A stretch of DNA of 64,000 nucleotides from Methanobacterium_D oryzae. Lineage in GTDB: Archaea; Methanobacteriota; Methanobacteria; Methanobacteriales; Methanobacteriaceae. The translations under genes and the position numbers were made by a program. Below the pieces are notes generated by a model. That model was not told the origin of the DNA, did no database searches, and saw nothing but the letters and a program-made list of their open reading frames with translations. Location of the stretch: contig NZ_JBNPXC010000001.1 in NCBI RefSeq assembly GCF_050433505.1, positions 806,001 to 870,000 of the forward strand. Reading direction: 5' to 3'. Below are positions 8,059-17,787 of this stretch, one piece after another. Each line of letters starts with the position of its first letter. The first letter of the stretch is position 1.

Positions 8059-10032
8059 TTATTTTAATTCTTCAATTCCTATTTTACTTGTCAGATATTC
8101 GTAAGTTTCATCATAGTATTTTTCAAGTCTAGTTTTATCTTCTTGACTTCCATTTGGAATAAAAATAACAAAACCTTGCCTTGCTCTTGTTAATAGCACC
8201 CTATATGCATTAAGTAAATATTTCTTCTGAATATCTTGATTTATATTTTGCCATTTAGTTCCTCGAAATGATTGATAAAACCATTTATTATCCTTCATAT
8301 GAAAATTAGCATCCCAAGCTACAATGGCCCAATCTAATTCTAATCCTTGAATATCAAATTCTGTTGCGATAACTTCCAAATAATAAGAAGAACGAACATC
8401 ATCTTTTTCATTTAAAAACCATTGTGATGGCTTAATATCATTTTTAACGTAAAGTCCATAGGGTATTAATCTCATAGCATTTGAAGAAGCTAAAACACCA
8501 AAACGTTCAGAACCCCTTGCAATATCTCTAACCCATTTTTTAGCCAAATTATAATCCCTTGTAATAAAAATAGGATAATCTGCTTTTAATTCATCATAAA
8601 GCTCCTTAGCATTTTCAACTTCTATATTTAAAAGCTTATGTACGAATTCAGATAATTTTTCAGACCTAAATGAACGTACAGAGACAGCTAAGTGAAGATT
8701 CTTTTCTGATTCTCCATTTCCTGTTAACCATTCTTTTAAAGAATTATTATCTAAATAATTATTATCTGAAATGATTAATTCAGAAAAATAAACATTCCAA
8801 TCAGTAAAATTATCTTTTAATGCACTAATCCATTCTTCCAAGCCAGCTTCACCGGTATTTATCTCTTGACCGCCACCAACTAAACAGATTATTGAACACC
8901 AATCATCATGTCTATCCATTACTTCAATTAAAAATTCAGGTTCTGAACGGCCAAAATCCACTAATCCATTTTTTCTACTCATAAAAGAGCTAGCTTGTTT
9001 TTCTGTCCATGCTCTTTGAGCTTCATCAAAAACAACCACTTTTTCAGTAGGCGCTTTTTCAGTTTTTAAATACTCATCACGAAAATGATGAATATTCTGA
9101 ATAAAAGCTTTAGCTTTCCTTGAAGCTTCAGCCTTTGTTATTGTAGTTCCATTATTCTTGGAGTTCTTAACTTCATTTCTAGCTAATGCCTCTCTTAATA
9201 CATCAACTAATGGACCATTACCAGATAAAAAGACTGAATGTTCTTCTTCAGCAATTTGCATTCTTTCATTAGCAATATTTAACCCTGCTAAGGTCTTTCC
9301 TGCTCCAGGAACTCCTGTAATAAAACAAATAGATTTCTCTGAATTCTTTTTTGAATCATCAATAATTTTATTAATGCAGTCTGTTGTTTTAGATAAATTT
9401 ATTGCACCAGAATCAGAACGTGAAATCTCTTTAACATTGTGACCTTTATATAATGCTTGTGCAGCTTCTATAATAGTGGGAGTGGGCATATAGTTTGATG
9501 CATGCCATTCTTTAGGGTTAATACTTGTCATACCTTTTTCTGAAAAGCATAAAGATAAAACATCATATAAATTGTCTTTATTTGCAAATAAAGGTTCATA
9601 TAACAAATCTTCATATTTCTGAATATAATTTGTTTTTTCTTTAGCGTTTGTTGATACTATTATTGGGATTATCTTTTGATTATGACTTCCTTCGTGAAAA
9701 TTCTTTAAATCAAGACTATAATCTACAACTTGGTCAACTGTAGATTTTCTATATTCTTTATCTCCTACTTTAAATTCTATTACAAAAATTAAATCGCCTA
9801 TAATGACTATGTTGTCTACTCTTTTGCCCATACGAGGGATTGCAAATTCAAAGAATATGTATCCTTCTGGATTCTTTTTAAAAGTTTCTTTTAAGATTCT
9901 TATTTGGTTTATCCAGGCATTTCTTTGTAAGTTTTCTAGTGCATGTGCATGGTTTCTTGTTAATTCGCCTAATATTTCTGATTCATTGTCTTTTAGAAAG
10001 TTTTGTATGGTATTTGAGTAGTATGAACGCAT
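8059..10032 (-). CDS. PD-(D/E)XK nuclease-like / DUF2075 helicase protein
   Basis: A 657-residue protein. Residues about 45-95 hold RVDNIVIIGDLIFVIEFKVG, with the D...ExK spacing of restriction-type nucleases. A DUF2075 (Schlafen group 3-like) P-loop helicase follows: Walker A GVPGAGKT near 240 and Walker B VVVFDEAQ near 335. The late motifs are DIQGLELDWAIVAWD and YRVLLTRARQGFVIFIP, typical of motifs V-VI of superfamily 1 helicases. This nuclease-helicase type recurs in bacterial and archaeal defence regions, but its substrate is not established. No methylase or partner is adjacent. The location in the AT-rich accessory region supports a defence role by inference. Confidence 0.75.
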   Translation of the reverse strand: MRSYYSNTIQNFLKDNESEILGELTRNHAHALENLQRNAWINQIRILKETFKKNPEGYIFFEFAIPRMGKRVDNIVIIGDLIFVIEFKVGDKEYRKSTVDQVVDYSLDLKNFHEGSHNQKIIPIIVSTNAKEKTNYIQKYEDLLYEPLFANKDNLYDVLSLCFSEKGMTSINPKEWHASNYMPTPTIIEAAQALYKGHNVKEISRSDSGAINLSKTTDCINKIIDDSKKNSEKSICFITGVPGAGKTLAGLNIANERMQIAEEEHSVFLSGNGPLVDVLREALARNEVKNSKNNGTTITKAEASRKAKAFIQNIHHFRDEYLKTEKAPTEKVVVFDEAQRAWTEKQASSFMSRKNGLVDFGRSEPEFLIEVMDRHDDWCSIICLVGGGQEINTGEAGLEEWISALKDNFTDWNVYFSELIISDNNYLDNNSLKEWLTGNGESEKNLHLAVSVRSFRSEKLSEFVHKLLNIEVENAKELYDELKADYPIFITRDYNLAKKWVRDIARGSERFGVLASSNAMRLIPYGLYVKNDIKPSQWFLNEKDDVRSSYYLEVIATEFDIQGLELDWAIVAWDANFHMKDNKWFYQSFRGTKWQNINQDIQKKYLLNAYRVLLTRARQGFVIFIPNGSQEDKTRLEKYYDETYEYLTSKIGIEELK

Positions 10033-10255
10033 AGTTTTATGTACGCTAAACAGTATATTAAATTAACTTTTAGATATGAACATGATAATATTTAATACAG
10101 CTGCCATAATATTGCAAGTTACTACTGTAACTTTAATAATTTGAAGCCCTTTATGTAATATAATTCTTGATATTTAAGAAAGTAACCAGAACTTCAAAAA
10201 ATTAGATATAATTAAAGATTTCAAATAATTAAAAAAATTGGGTGTAATAAAACAA

Positions 10256-10432
10256 TCATTTATTAACTGCCATTTTGCTAGTTACTACTAATTTTGCTCT
10301 TAAAAGAATTTTATCAGGAGAATCACTATTTTTAATTGCAAGCTCTATTTTCTCCAGCAAAAACTCCAAATCGGATGATTTACATTTATATGCCTTATTT
10401 AGCAAATTAAGAGATTTATCATTATTCTCCAT
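10256..10432 (-). CDS. Hypothetical small protein (58 aa)
   Basis: The preferred start is the ATG at 10432, with AGGT eight bases before it; an upstream ATG at 10450 lacks a binding site. The product begins MENNDKSLNLLNKAYK and is helical and charged, with repeated Leu/Lys heptad-like spacing. I recognise no family. It stands alone between the helicase gene and a divergently transcribed membrane protein. Confidence 0.4.
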   Translation of the reverse strand: MENNDKSLNLLNKAYKCKSSDLEFLLEKIELAIKNSDSPDKILLRAKLVVTSKMAVNK

Positions 10433-10641
10433 ATAATTTAACCTATGCATTTTTCATATATTTATATTTTTTATAATTTACATCTCATTTTATGAAACTT
10501 GGGATAAGTGAATTATTCTGAAATAAATCAGCATCTAAGTCTTAAAACGTAAAAATAAGACCATAATATGCCCATAATTGCACTAATTTTATATATTAGT
10601 TTAATTAGACTATAATTTAGATTTGAAAGGAGGAGATAAAA

Positions 10642-10911
10642 ATGAGCGAAGTTAAAAATGAGGTTATGAAAACAATAGCAACATTAATAACAACTGCTTT
10701 TGGGCTAATTGCTGCATTAGCATGGAATGAAGCTATAAAAGCTATAATTGCGCAATTTTTCACTGCTGGAAGTGGTATAACTGGATTAGTAATTTATGCA
10801 GTTTTGATTACAATAATTGCCGTAATTGCAACACTCCTAATTGCAAGAGCAATACCTAGTGAACCTCCAGTACAGGATGTAAGGATTGTAGAAGATACAA
10901 CTGGAAAATAG
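10642..10911 (+). CDS. DUF5654-type small membrane protein
   Basis: An 89-residue protein with two hydrophobic helices (about 12-38 and 48-70). The N-terminal MSEVKNEVMKTIATLITTAFGLIAALAWNEAIK pattern is shared by DUF5654 proteins of archaea; its TAFG...AWNEA segment is diagnostic to my eye. A strong AAAGGAGGAG lies just before the ATG. The function of the family is unknown. It precedes the rubrerythrin gene by 59 bases, so the two may be co-transcribed. Confidence 0.7.
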   Translation: MSEVKNEVMKTIATLITTAFGLIAALAWNEAIKAIIAQFFTAGSGITGLVIYAVLITIIAVIATLLIARAIPSEPPVQDVRIVEDTTGK

Positions 10912-10970
10912 ATAAAAAAGTTTGTTTTCTTTTTTAAATAAAGAAATGAATAATTTGTGGAGGATTGAAA

Positions 10971-11552
10971 ATGAAAAAAACTTTGGAAAATTTAGCAAAA
11001 GCTTTTATTGGTGAAAGCCAGGCCAGAAATAGGTATACAATGTATGCAAAGGTTGCAAAAAAAGAGGGTTATGAACAGCTTTCTGAAATTTTTATAAATA
11101 CTGCAGAAAATGAAAGGGAACATGCAAAATGGGCAATGCGAATGATAAACAGTTTAAAAAGTGAAAATGGAGAGCCAGAAGAAATAATCGTTACAACTGA
11201 TGCTCCAACAACTCTTGGAACTACAATTGAAAATCTTAAAGCTACGATTGCCGGTGAGAATCACGAATATACTGAAATGTATCCTGAATTTGCAAGTGTA
11301 GCGGAAGAAGAAGGTTTAATTGATATTGCTGAAAGATTAAGAGCTATTGGTAAAGTGGAAGAGCATCATGAAGGAAGATTTAAGAAAATTCTAGAACAGA
11401 TAGAAGCAGGTACAGTCTGGAAAAAGGATAAAGAGGTTGAATGGGTTTGCAGAAAATGTGGTTATGTTCATGTAGGCATGGTGCCTCTAGAAAAATGTCC
11501 TTCCTGTGACCATCCAACAAAATATTTCCAAATTTTGTGTGAAGAATATTAA
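10971..11552 (+). CDS. rbr: Rubrerythrin
   Basis: A 193-residue cytoplasmic non-haem iron peroxidase that reduces hydrogen peroxide in anaerobes. The ferritin-like di-iron domain shows ENEREHAKWA and EVEEHHEGRF with the ExxH ligands. A C-terminal rubredoxin-like domain carries CRKCGY and CPSCDHP, four cysteines for one iron. I chose the ATG at 10971, seven bases after GGAGG, over the in-frame TTG six bases earlier. Length and domain order are normal for the family. It probably protects against oxygen exposure; electron donors are not encoded nearby. Confidence 0.93.
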   Translation: MKKTLENLAKAFIGESQARNRYTMYAKVAKKEGYEQLSEIFINTAENEREHAKWAMRMINSLKSENGEPEEIIVTTDAPTTLGTTIENLKATIAGENHEYTEMYPEFASVAEEEGLIDIAERLRAIGKVEEHHEGRFKKILEQIEAGTVWKKDKEVEWVCRKCGYVHVGMVPLEKCPSCDHPTKYFQILCEEY

Positions 11553-11673
11553 TTAAATTTAAATTATCATTTATTTTTTATTTTTTTAGGCATTGTATAA
11601 ACTTTTTAATTCAATAAGAGGGATATTTTGGGGATTCTATTTTTATTATTTATTAAGTAAAACCTTATTTGAG

Positions 11674-11709
<36 letters not shown>

Positions 11710-11728
11710 CTTTTTTGTAATTCAATGT

Positions 11729-13012
11729 TTGGGAAGTTCAAATTTGGAAAAAAAGGACGAGTTACGTGAAAAAGCTGAAAAAATGTTGATAGAAGGAGAA
11801 GATGTTTCTCCTAATTTTCCTGAAGATGCTAAATGGCTAATTAATGAGCTTCGAGTATATCAAACTGAATTAGAATTACAGAATGAAGAGCTTCGGAATT
11901 CTCAATTAGAATTATCAGAATTAAAAGATGAATATTATGATTTATTTGAATCAGCACCTACAGGATACTTTATATTGGATAATGCTGGTGTAATTAAAGA
12001 TGTAAATCAAGCAGGAGTAAATATTTTAGAATTAGAAAAAGGAAATATAGTAAGTAATTCTTTTCTTTATTTTGTTAAACCAGAATTCATAAAAACATAT
12101 GCTCATTACAGGAAAGAAGCTATTGAAACTCAAAAAAAGCAGTCTTTTGAATTAGAATTAATTAAAAAAGATAGAAACATCATTAATGTTTTTATTGAGA
12201 TGTCTATGAGAAGAAAGGGCTTTAGAATAGCTATAATTGATATAAGTGTCCTTAAAGAAACCGAAGAAATGCTTAAAAAAACATTAGAAAAATTAAAAAG
12301 TTCCAATGAAGAGTTAAGGCAATTTTCTTTTATTACATCGCATGATTTACAAGAACCACTTCGAATCATTGCCAGCTTTACACAACTTCTCGAGAAGAGA
12401 TATAAAGATAAGCTTGATAAAGATGCTGATGACTACATTAACTTCATAGTGAATGCTGCAATACGAATGAAAGAAATGATAAAAGGCTTAAGAAATTATT
12501 CTAGCATTGAGGGGGGTAAATTAAAACAAGTAAATGCTAACGAAGCTCTTAATATGGCTCTTTCTAACTTGAAAAATGAAATAAAGGAAAATAATGCTGA
12601 AATTACTTACGATTCGCTTCCAACTGTTATCATTGATGAAGACCAGTTAATTCAGCTCTTCCAGAGCCTTCTAAGTAATGCTATTAAATTTAGGAAACAG
12701 GAAGTACCGCCAAAAATCCATATATCTGGAGTGGAAGATGAGATTAATAATGAATATATTTTTTCGGTTAGTGATAATGGAATAGGAATAGAAGAACAAT
12801 ATACTGACAAAATTTTCGAAGTTTTCAAAAGATTACACACAATAGAGGAGTATGAGGGGCTGGGAATTGGTCTTGCAATCAGTAAAAAAATTGTTGAACA
12901 TAATGGTGGTCGTATTTGGGTTAAATCGGAACTTGGACTCGGTTCTACTTTTTATTTCACTATTCCAGTTGAACCAGTGAAAACTGGGGGGGGGGGGATT
13001 CGTAAAATATAG
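11729..13012 (+). CDS. PAS-domain sensor histidine kinase
   Basis: A soluble kinase of about 427 residues. It has an N-terminal coiled coil (LQNEELRNSQLELSELK), one PAS domain (SAPTGYFILDNAGVIKDVN), a HisKA domain with phospho-accepting His in FITSHDLQEPLRIIASFTQ, and an HATPase domain with the N box (LLSNAIKFRK) and G boxes (DNGIGIEE, GLGIGLAISKK). It resembles the larger kinase at 14601. The start is uncertain: TTG at 11729 or 11744 in frame, with an out-of-frame ATG at 11725 that would join the kinase frame if the A7 tract at 11748-11754 lost one base. The 3' end contains a run of 12 G. No response regulator is adjacent. Confidence 0.8.
   Translation: MGSSNLEKKDELREKAEKMLIEGEDVSPNFPEDAKWLINELRVYQTELELQNEELRNSQLELSELKDEYYDLFESAPTGYFILDNAGVIKDVNQAGVNILELEKGNIVSNSFLYFVKPEFIKTYAHYRKEAIETQKKQSFELELIKKDRNIINVFIEMSMRRKGFRIAIIDISVLKETEEMLKKTLEKLKSSNEELRQFSFITSHDLQEPLRIIASFTQLLEKRYKDKLDKDADDYINFIVNAAIRMKEMIKGLRNYSSIEGGKLKQVNANEALNMALSNLKNEIKENNAEITYDSLPTVIIDEDQLIQLFQSLLSNAIKFRKQEVPPKIHISGVEDEINNEYIFSVSDNGIGIEEQYTDKIFEVFKRLHTIEEYEGLGIGLAISKKIVEHNGGRIWVKSELGLGSTFYFTIPVEPVKTGGGGIRKI
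12986..12997 (+). repeat. G12 homopolymer in the kinase gene
   Basis: Twelve consecutive G near the end of the sensor kinase encode four glycines. This is striking in such AT-rich DNA. Loss or gain of one G changes only the last few residues, because stops occur soon in all three frames. Confidence 0.9.
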
Positions 13013-13145
13013 TAAGCTATGATTTGGTTTTTTTTACGTCTTTATGCTTTGAAATTTTCGGTATATTCAGTATATTGTTGTTTTTGTGTTGGTGTGAGTG
13101 TATTTTGAAGTAATTTTAACTACTTTGACCCACATAAATAGTATT

Positions 13146-13532
13146 ATGAAAAAAGAAGATAGTGATACTGATAAGAAAGAATCATCAGAAGAGGTAAAAA
13201 AAACATTTTCCCAAAGAAGAGGTGCAGTGAGGTTTATTCTCGGAGCTATTGCCCTTTTATTATGGATTCTTATAGGTGTTAGTCCTACTATCATTTTCTC
13301 GTCAGCTTTACAACAATCTATTGGGGTAATTTCATTTTTTTATAGAAATCCTATTGCCTTTTTACTTGTTGCTTTCATTAACATAGCTTTAGGATTAATT
13401 GTAATTTTCACCATTGCAATTTATTACTGGGCGGCGTTTCATTTTCTGTGGTCAATTAGATGGTTCTATGGTTATGGAAAATATCGAAAAGAAAAATCAT
13501 CAGGGAAACTAGATAGTGAGTTAAAATCATGA
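13146..13532 (+). CDS. Membrane protein with two TM segments, linked to the K+ channel gene
   Basis: The start is set at the ATG at 13146 (128 aa; begins MKKEDSDTDKKESSEE) rather than an upstream in-frame ATG giving an unlikely hydrophobic leader. A charged N-terminus is followed by membrane segments at about residues 30-55 and 68-100 and a basic C-terminus. I recognise no family. Its stop overlaps the ATG of the channel gene (ATGA), so the two are translationally coupled and the product may be a channel accessory. Confidence 0.6.
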   Translation: MKKEDSDTDKKESSEEVKKTFSQRRGAVRFILGAIALLLWILIGVSPTIIFSSALQQSIGVISFFYRNPIAFLLVAFINIALGLIVIFTIAIYYWAAFHFLWSIRWFYGYGKYRKEKSSGKLDSELKS

Positions 13533-14254
13533 AACGACATGGTACCGTCATTTTTGAAGGATTATTATCTGTTTTAATCATAATCGACATATTAGTTTTG
13601 GGTTTAATGACTGTTGGATTTATAGTGGGTATAATGCCAACAACCGTTTATACTATTGGTAATTACGATTTAACAGTCGCCATTTTGATATTAATTGACT
13701 TCATATTTATTATTAGAAAAAAGAATGATACTGAGTGGATTCGAAATAATTGGTTTTATATAGTTTCAATAGTTCCATTAACTTTTATTTGCTTTAACAT
13801 TTTCAATCTTTTTAATTATGTTGTTATAATAGGAATAATTGGTCTTTTTAGGATTTATACACTTTTTAAAGTTTTGGAGGTAACTTCTAAAGCCGTTCGC
13901 AAATATCCATCAAAAACTAAATTAGATTATGCCACGGTTGTCTTGTTTTTGATACTTATCATCGGTTCTTTCTTATTCTACGTTATTGAACATGGAGTTA
14001 ATCTTAATGTGCCAAATTATGAATCGGCGATGTGGTACGCAATTGTTTCAATGACCACAACAGGATACGGAGATATTGTACCAATAAACCTATCGGGAAG
14101 AATACTTGGAGTAATTTTTATATTATCCGGTATGGCTTATCTGAGTTTAGCAACAGCTACTCTTGCTTATTCTTTCATAGATATATTTCGTTCAGACACC
14201 CGCAAAGCCCTTAAAGAACTTAAAGATAGAAATTTAATGTACGAGGAAAATTAG
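13529..14254 (+). CDS. Potassium channel family protein
   Basis: A 241-residue membrane protein with about six hydrophobic segments in the first 215 residues. The pore signature TTTGYGD at roughly residues 176-182 is the canonical K+ selectivity filter, preceded by the pore helix SAMWYAIVSM and followed by the inner helix. A segment with Arg/Lys at intervals (GLFRIYTLFKVLEVTSKAVRK) could serve as a weak voltage-sensor-like S4. There is no RCK/TrkA-N domain; the protein ends shortly after the inner helix with a charged tail. It is coupled by ATGA overlap to the upstream membrane protein gene. Confidence 0.88.
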   Translation: MKRHGTVIFEGLLSVLIIIDILVLGLMTVGFIVGIMPTTVYTIGNYDLTVAILILIDFIFIIRKKNDTEWIRNNWFYIVSIVPLTFICFNIFNLFNYVVIIGIIGLFRIYTLFKVLEVTSKAVRKYPSKTKLDYATVVLFLILIIGSFLFYVIEHGVNLNVPNYESAMWYAIVSMTTTGYGDIVPINLSGRILGVIFILSGMAYLSLATATLAYSFIDIFRSDTRKALKELKDRNLMYEEN

Positions 14255-14391
14255 ATGAAATGAATATTAAATTAGATAAAATCGAGAATAAGATGGATAA
14301 AAAGGAAAAATAAGGATAAAAGGCCCAAACTGAGTATTAATGGAGATTAAATTATATTAGTTTTGTGAAAAATTAATTATTTTGATTTGTA

Positions 14392-14413
14392 TACATTGCC
14401 CAAAACCAATGTA
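14392..14413. repeat. Dyad motif A, copy 2
   Basis: TACATTG and CAATGTA pair perfectly around CCCAAAAC. The first copy is at 82-107. Both copies lie about 190-220 bases upstream of the next plus-strand gene. Confidence 0.45.
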
Positions 14414-14445
14414 CAAGTAGTTAAGATAGTTTTTCGTCCGTTTAT

Positions 14446-14465
14446 CTCTATATTCTCATATGGAG
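14446..14465 (+). repeat. Hairpin motif B, copy 2
   Basis: CTCTATAT-TCTC-ATATGGAG, then AAGTAAATTC. The other copy is on the minus strand at 4666-4685 with the same stem and a different loop. Confidence 0.4.
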
Positions 14466-14600
14466 AAGTAAATTCTTGTATGGCGAATACTATTTTTTTA
14501 ATAATTTCATAAAAATCAAATCACAAAAAATAAAACACTCAAACTCACATAGATAATACAGATATTATATATAATATTCCTTATTTTAAGAGGATTTCCA

Positions 14601-17087
14601 ATGGCTAAATCTGATGAATGGCTACTAAAAGTAGAGAAAGAACTTGAAAAAGCTAAAGAGAATGGACAGATTTCTGAAAGTGTTACTGGGCTTGTAAGTG
14701 AGCTGCGAATCCATCAATCAGAGTTGGAAATGCAAAATGAAGAACTAAGAGAATCTCAAGAAGAATATGAGCAACTTTACAATAAATACCGTGATTTGTA
14801 TAATGATATTCCAGTTGGGTATTTCACATTAGATAAAGAGGGAATCATTAGAAATGTGAATAACAAAGGAGCTGAACTACTTAAACATGATAAAGAGAGG
14901 ATTATCAGGCGTGGTTTCAGCCGATTCATCCCTAAATCTGAAGAGTGGAAATATTATCTTGCTCTTGGAAATTCCATTGATACCGGTAAAAGCCAAGAAG
15001 TAGAACTTCAGCTAAAAAGAGATAAAATGCTCTTTGATGCACGTATGGAAATATTGCCTTTGTTTAATAGAGATAGTTCAAGGTATAGGGTTATTATAAC
15101 AGATATTACTGAGCGTAAAAAAGCTGAAGATGCTCTTCATGAAAGTGAAGAACTTTACAAACAGTTTTTTAATAATTCTCTCTTAGGCTTTGCATCATGC
15201 AAAATACTTACTGATAATGAAAATAATCCAGTTGATTTTACATATTTAAAGGTTAATAAAGCATTTGAAAAATTTACGGGACTTAAAAAAGAAGAAGTTT
15301 TAAATAAAAAAGTTACAGAAGTACTTCCATATGAGGAGGTAGAAGAAGCCATTCAAATATATGGAAAAGTAGCTTTAACAGGAGAATCAACCACTTTTGA
15401 ATACTCCATACCATCTTTAGACAAATATTATGAAATATCTGCATTTTCACCTAGAAATGGATATTTTATAGCATTCTTTACAGATATTACTGAGCGTAAA
15501 AAAGCTGAAGAAGAATTAAAAGAGAGTGAAGAGAGGTTTAGAGTACTTGCAGATGAATCTCCTGTAGCTATAGCTGTTTATAGGGATAATAGGAATTTAT
15601 ATGTGAATCCTGAGGCATCATCAATTTTAGGGTATACAAAGGATGAACTGCTTAAAATGGACTACATGGACTTTATACATCCTGATTATGGAAATTTGAT
15701 AAAAAAAATGGCTCAAGCCAGAATGAATGGTGAATCAGAACATAAACACTATGAAGTAAAAATAATTACTAAAGATGGCCAGGAAAAGTGGTTAGAAACA
15801 TCCTCCAACCTAATTAATTATAAAGGACAACCAGCAGGAATAGTTACATCTATAGATATCACTGAACGAAAAAAATTAGAAGCAGAATTAAAAGAAGCAC
15901 GTGAAAATTTGGAAGAACAAGTTGAAGAACGTACTAAAGAATTAGATGATGCTTATAAATCTTTGCTTAAGAGCGAAGGAAGGCTTAAAATTGCTATGGA
16001 TATGGCCAAGTTGGCATATTGGGAATATGATGTTGAATCTGACACGTTTACGTTTGATGATAGGTTTCATACATTGTATGGTATGACTGATGAATATGAA
16101 GGCAATCCGAAAATGTCTTCAGGAGAATATGCACAAAGATTCCTTCCTCCTGAAGAATCTCATTGGGTAGCAGAAGAAATCGATAAAGCCCTGAAAACAG
16201 ATAATCCTAATTTTTTTAGACAAATAGAACACACTATCATTAGAACTGATGGTGAAAAACGTTCTATAATAGTCCGTTTAGGAGTTATCAAAAATAATAA
16301 AGGCCGCACTATAAAAACCTACGGTGCAAATCAGGACATTACAGAACTTAAAAAAACAGAAGAAAAATTAAAAGAGACTATTCAAGAATTAGAACGTTCT
16401 AACCAAGAATTACAACAATTTGCTTATGTATCCTCTCATGACCTGCAAGAACCACTAAGAACTATTGCAAGTTTCACACAACTATTAGAGCGCCGTTACA
16501 AAGGACAATTAGATGAAGATGCTGATGAGTTCATGGACTTCATTGTAGAAGCTGCAATACGTATGAAACAGCAAATTGAAGGTTTACTTGAATATTCACG
16601 TGTTGCAACAAAAGGTGAAGATTTTAAACCTGTTGATATGAATGAAATATTAAATCAAATTATTAAGAGTCTTGATACATCTATTAAAGAATCTAAAGCT
16701 AAAATAACATATGATAAACTTCCTAAGGTTATGGGTGACGAGGGACAATTACAAAGAGTCTTCCAGAATCTTATATCAAATGCTATTAAATTTAGAAAGG
16801 AAAAAGAACCTCTTAGAATTCACATATCGTCTTATATGGATAATGATGATGAATATGTATTTTCAGTTAAAGATAATGGTATAGGGATAGAAGAACAATA
16901 TAGTGAACGTATTTTCACCATATTCCAACGTCTACATACAAGAGATGTTTACAAAGGAACAGGAATAGGATTATCCATAGTTAAAAGGATAATAGAGCGT
17001 CATGGTGGTCGTATCTGGGTTGAATCGGAGTTTGGAGTTGGTTCTACTTTTTATTTTACTATTCCAATTAGTCATGAAGATATTTAG
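14601..17087 (+). CDS. Multi-PAS sensor histidine kinase
   Basis: An 828-residue soluble sensor. Order: coiled coil (about 1-65), PAS1 (about 68-170, VGYFTLDKEGIIRNVN), PAS2 (about 185-300), PAS3 (about 310-430, ESPVAIAVYRDNRNLYVN), a coiled coil (about 430-470), PAS4 (about 475-590), HisKA with His near 613 in SSHDLQEPLRT, and HATPase_c with NLISNAIKFRK, DNGIGIEE and GTGIGLSIVKR. Three PAS-linked segments end in the repeated TDITERKK(A/L)E motif. No transmembrane helix is present, so it senses an internal signal such as redox state or a ligand. AGAGGA precedes the ATG. No response regulator gene is next to it. Its C-terminal half is a paralogue of the 11.7-13.0 kb kinase. Confidence 0.92.
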   Translation: MAKSDEWLLKVEKELEKAKENGQISESVTGLVSELRIHQSELEMQNEELRESQEEYEQLYNKYRDLYNDIPVGYFTLDKEGIIRNVNNKGAELLKHDKERIIRRGFSRFIPKSEEWKYYLALGNSIDTGKSQEVELQLKRDKMLFDARMEILPLFNRDSSRYRVIITDITERKKAEDALHESEELYKQFFNNSLLGFASCKILTDNENNPVDFTYLKVNKAFEKFTGLKKEEVLNKKVTEVLPYEEVEEAIQIYGKVALTGESTTFEYSIPSLDKYYEISAFSPRNGYFIAFFTDITERKKAEEELKESEERFRVLADESPVAIAVYRDNRNLYVNPEASSILGYTKDELLKMDYMDFIHPDYGNLIKKMAQARMNGESEHKHYEVKIITKDGQEKWLETSSNLINYKGQPAGIVTSIDITERKKLEAELKEARENLEEQVEERTKELDDAYKSLLKSEGRLKIAMDMAKLAYWEYDVESDTFTFDDRFHTLYGMTDEYEGNPKMSSGEYAQRFLPPEESHWVAEEIDKALKTDNPNFFRQIEHTIIRTDGEKRSIIVRLGVIKNNKGRTIKTYGANQDITELKKTEEKLKETIQELERSNQELQQFAYVSSHDLQEPLRTIASFTQLLERRYKGQLDEDADEFMDFIVEAAIRMKQQIEGLLEYSRVATKGEDFKPVDMNEILNQIIKSLDTSIKESKAKITYDKLPKVMGDEGQLQRVFQNLISNAIKFRKEKEPLRIHISSYMDNDDEYVFSVKDNGIGIEEQYSERIFTIFQRLHTRDVYKGTGIGLSIVKRIIERHGGRIWVESEFGVGSTFYFTIPISHEDI

Positions 17088-17180
17088 AAATAGAAAGAAA
17101 TAAAATTAAAAAATGTTATAATTTTGATAGTATTTAGAATTTTTTAAAATAAAAAAGTTATCCTTAGGAGGAACACTCTT

Positions 17181-17750
17181 ATGAAAAAGGTTATTATGCT
17201 ATCTGCAAGTCCAAGACCAAGCGGAAATACTTATCAAGTACTTGAAGAATGTGCAAAAGTGATAGAAGTTGAAGGTTTAGAAGTTGAAATAGTTTCATTT
17301 GTCGGAAAAAACATTAGATCGTGTATTGCATGTGGAAGATGTGGAGAATTAAATGAATGTTCCATGAATGATGGGCTAAATGATATTATAACAAAAATAA
17401 GAGAAGCAGACGGATTTATTGTAGGATCTCCAGTTTACTTTGGAACAGCACGTGGAGATATAATGTCAGCCTTACAAAGAATCGGAATGGTATCAAGAGC
17501 GAACGATAATTTCCTATCATGGAAAGTAGGAGGACCTATAGCTGTTGCAAGAAGAGGAGGACACACAGCCACAATTCAGGAAATGTTAATGTTTTTCTTT
17601 ATTAATGATATGATCGTTCCAGGCTCAACTTACTGGAATATGGTCTTTGGACATGCTCCGGGCCAAGTTCAAGACGACGATGAGGGAATGGGGACCATAA
17701 GGAAATTTGGATACAATGTAGCAACATTGATAAAGAAAATTAGCGATTAG
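17181..17750 (+). CDS. Flavodoxin-fold NAD(P)H-dependent FMN reductase / iron-sulfur flavoprotein-like
   Basis: A 189-residue cytoplasmic flavoprotein. The N-terminal SASPRPSGNTYQVLEE is the phosphate-binding loop of the flavodoxin-like FMN reductase family, and GSPVYFGTARGDIMSALQR is the second FMN loop. CIACGRCGELNEC offers closely spaced cysteines in the position used for a [4Fe-4S] cluster in iron-sulfur flavoproteins, so electron transfer is likely. AGGAGG lies upstream of the ATG. It is followed after 37 bases by a methyltransferase gene on the same strand; no functional link is evident. Confidence 0.82.
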   Translation: MKKVIMLSASPRPSGNTYQVLEECAKVIEVEGLEVEIVSFVGKNIRSCIACGRCGELNECSMNDGLNDIITKIREADGFIVGSPVYFGTARGDIMSALQRIGMVSRANDNFLSWKVGGPIAVARRGGHTATIQEMLMFFFINDMIVPGSTYWNMVFGHAPGQVQDDDEGMGTIRKFGYNVATLIKKISD

Positions 17751-17787
17751 ATTTTCAATTCCTATTTTTTTATCTGAGTATGATAGG

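Larger units (their letters stand above)
14255..14600. promoter_or_regulatory. Intergenic region with motifs A and B
   Basis: This 346-bp gap between the channel gene and the large kinase holds dyad motif A (14392-14413) and hairpin motif B (14446-14465), 32 bases apart. Both recur once elsewhere in the window (82-107 and 4666-4685). An AT-rich TATA-like stretch (ATATTATATATAATATT) lies near 14563-14579, just before the kinase start. Confidence 0.4.
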
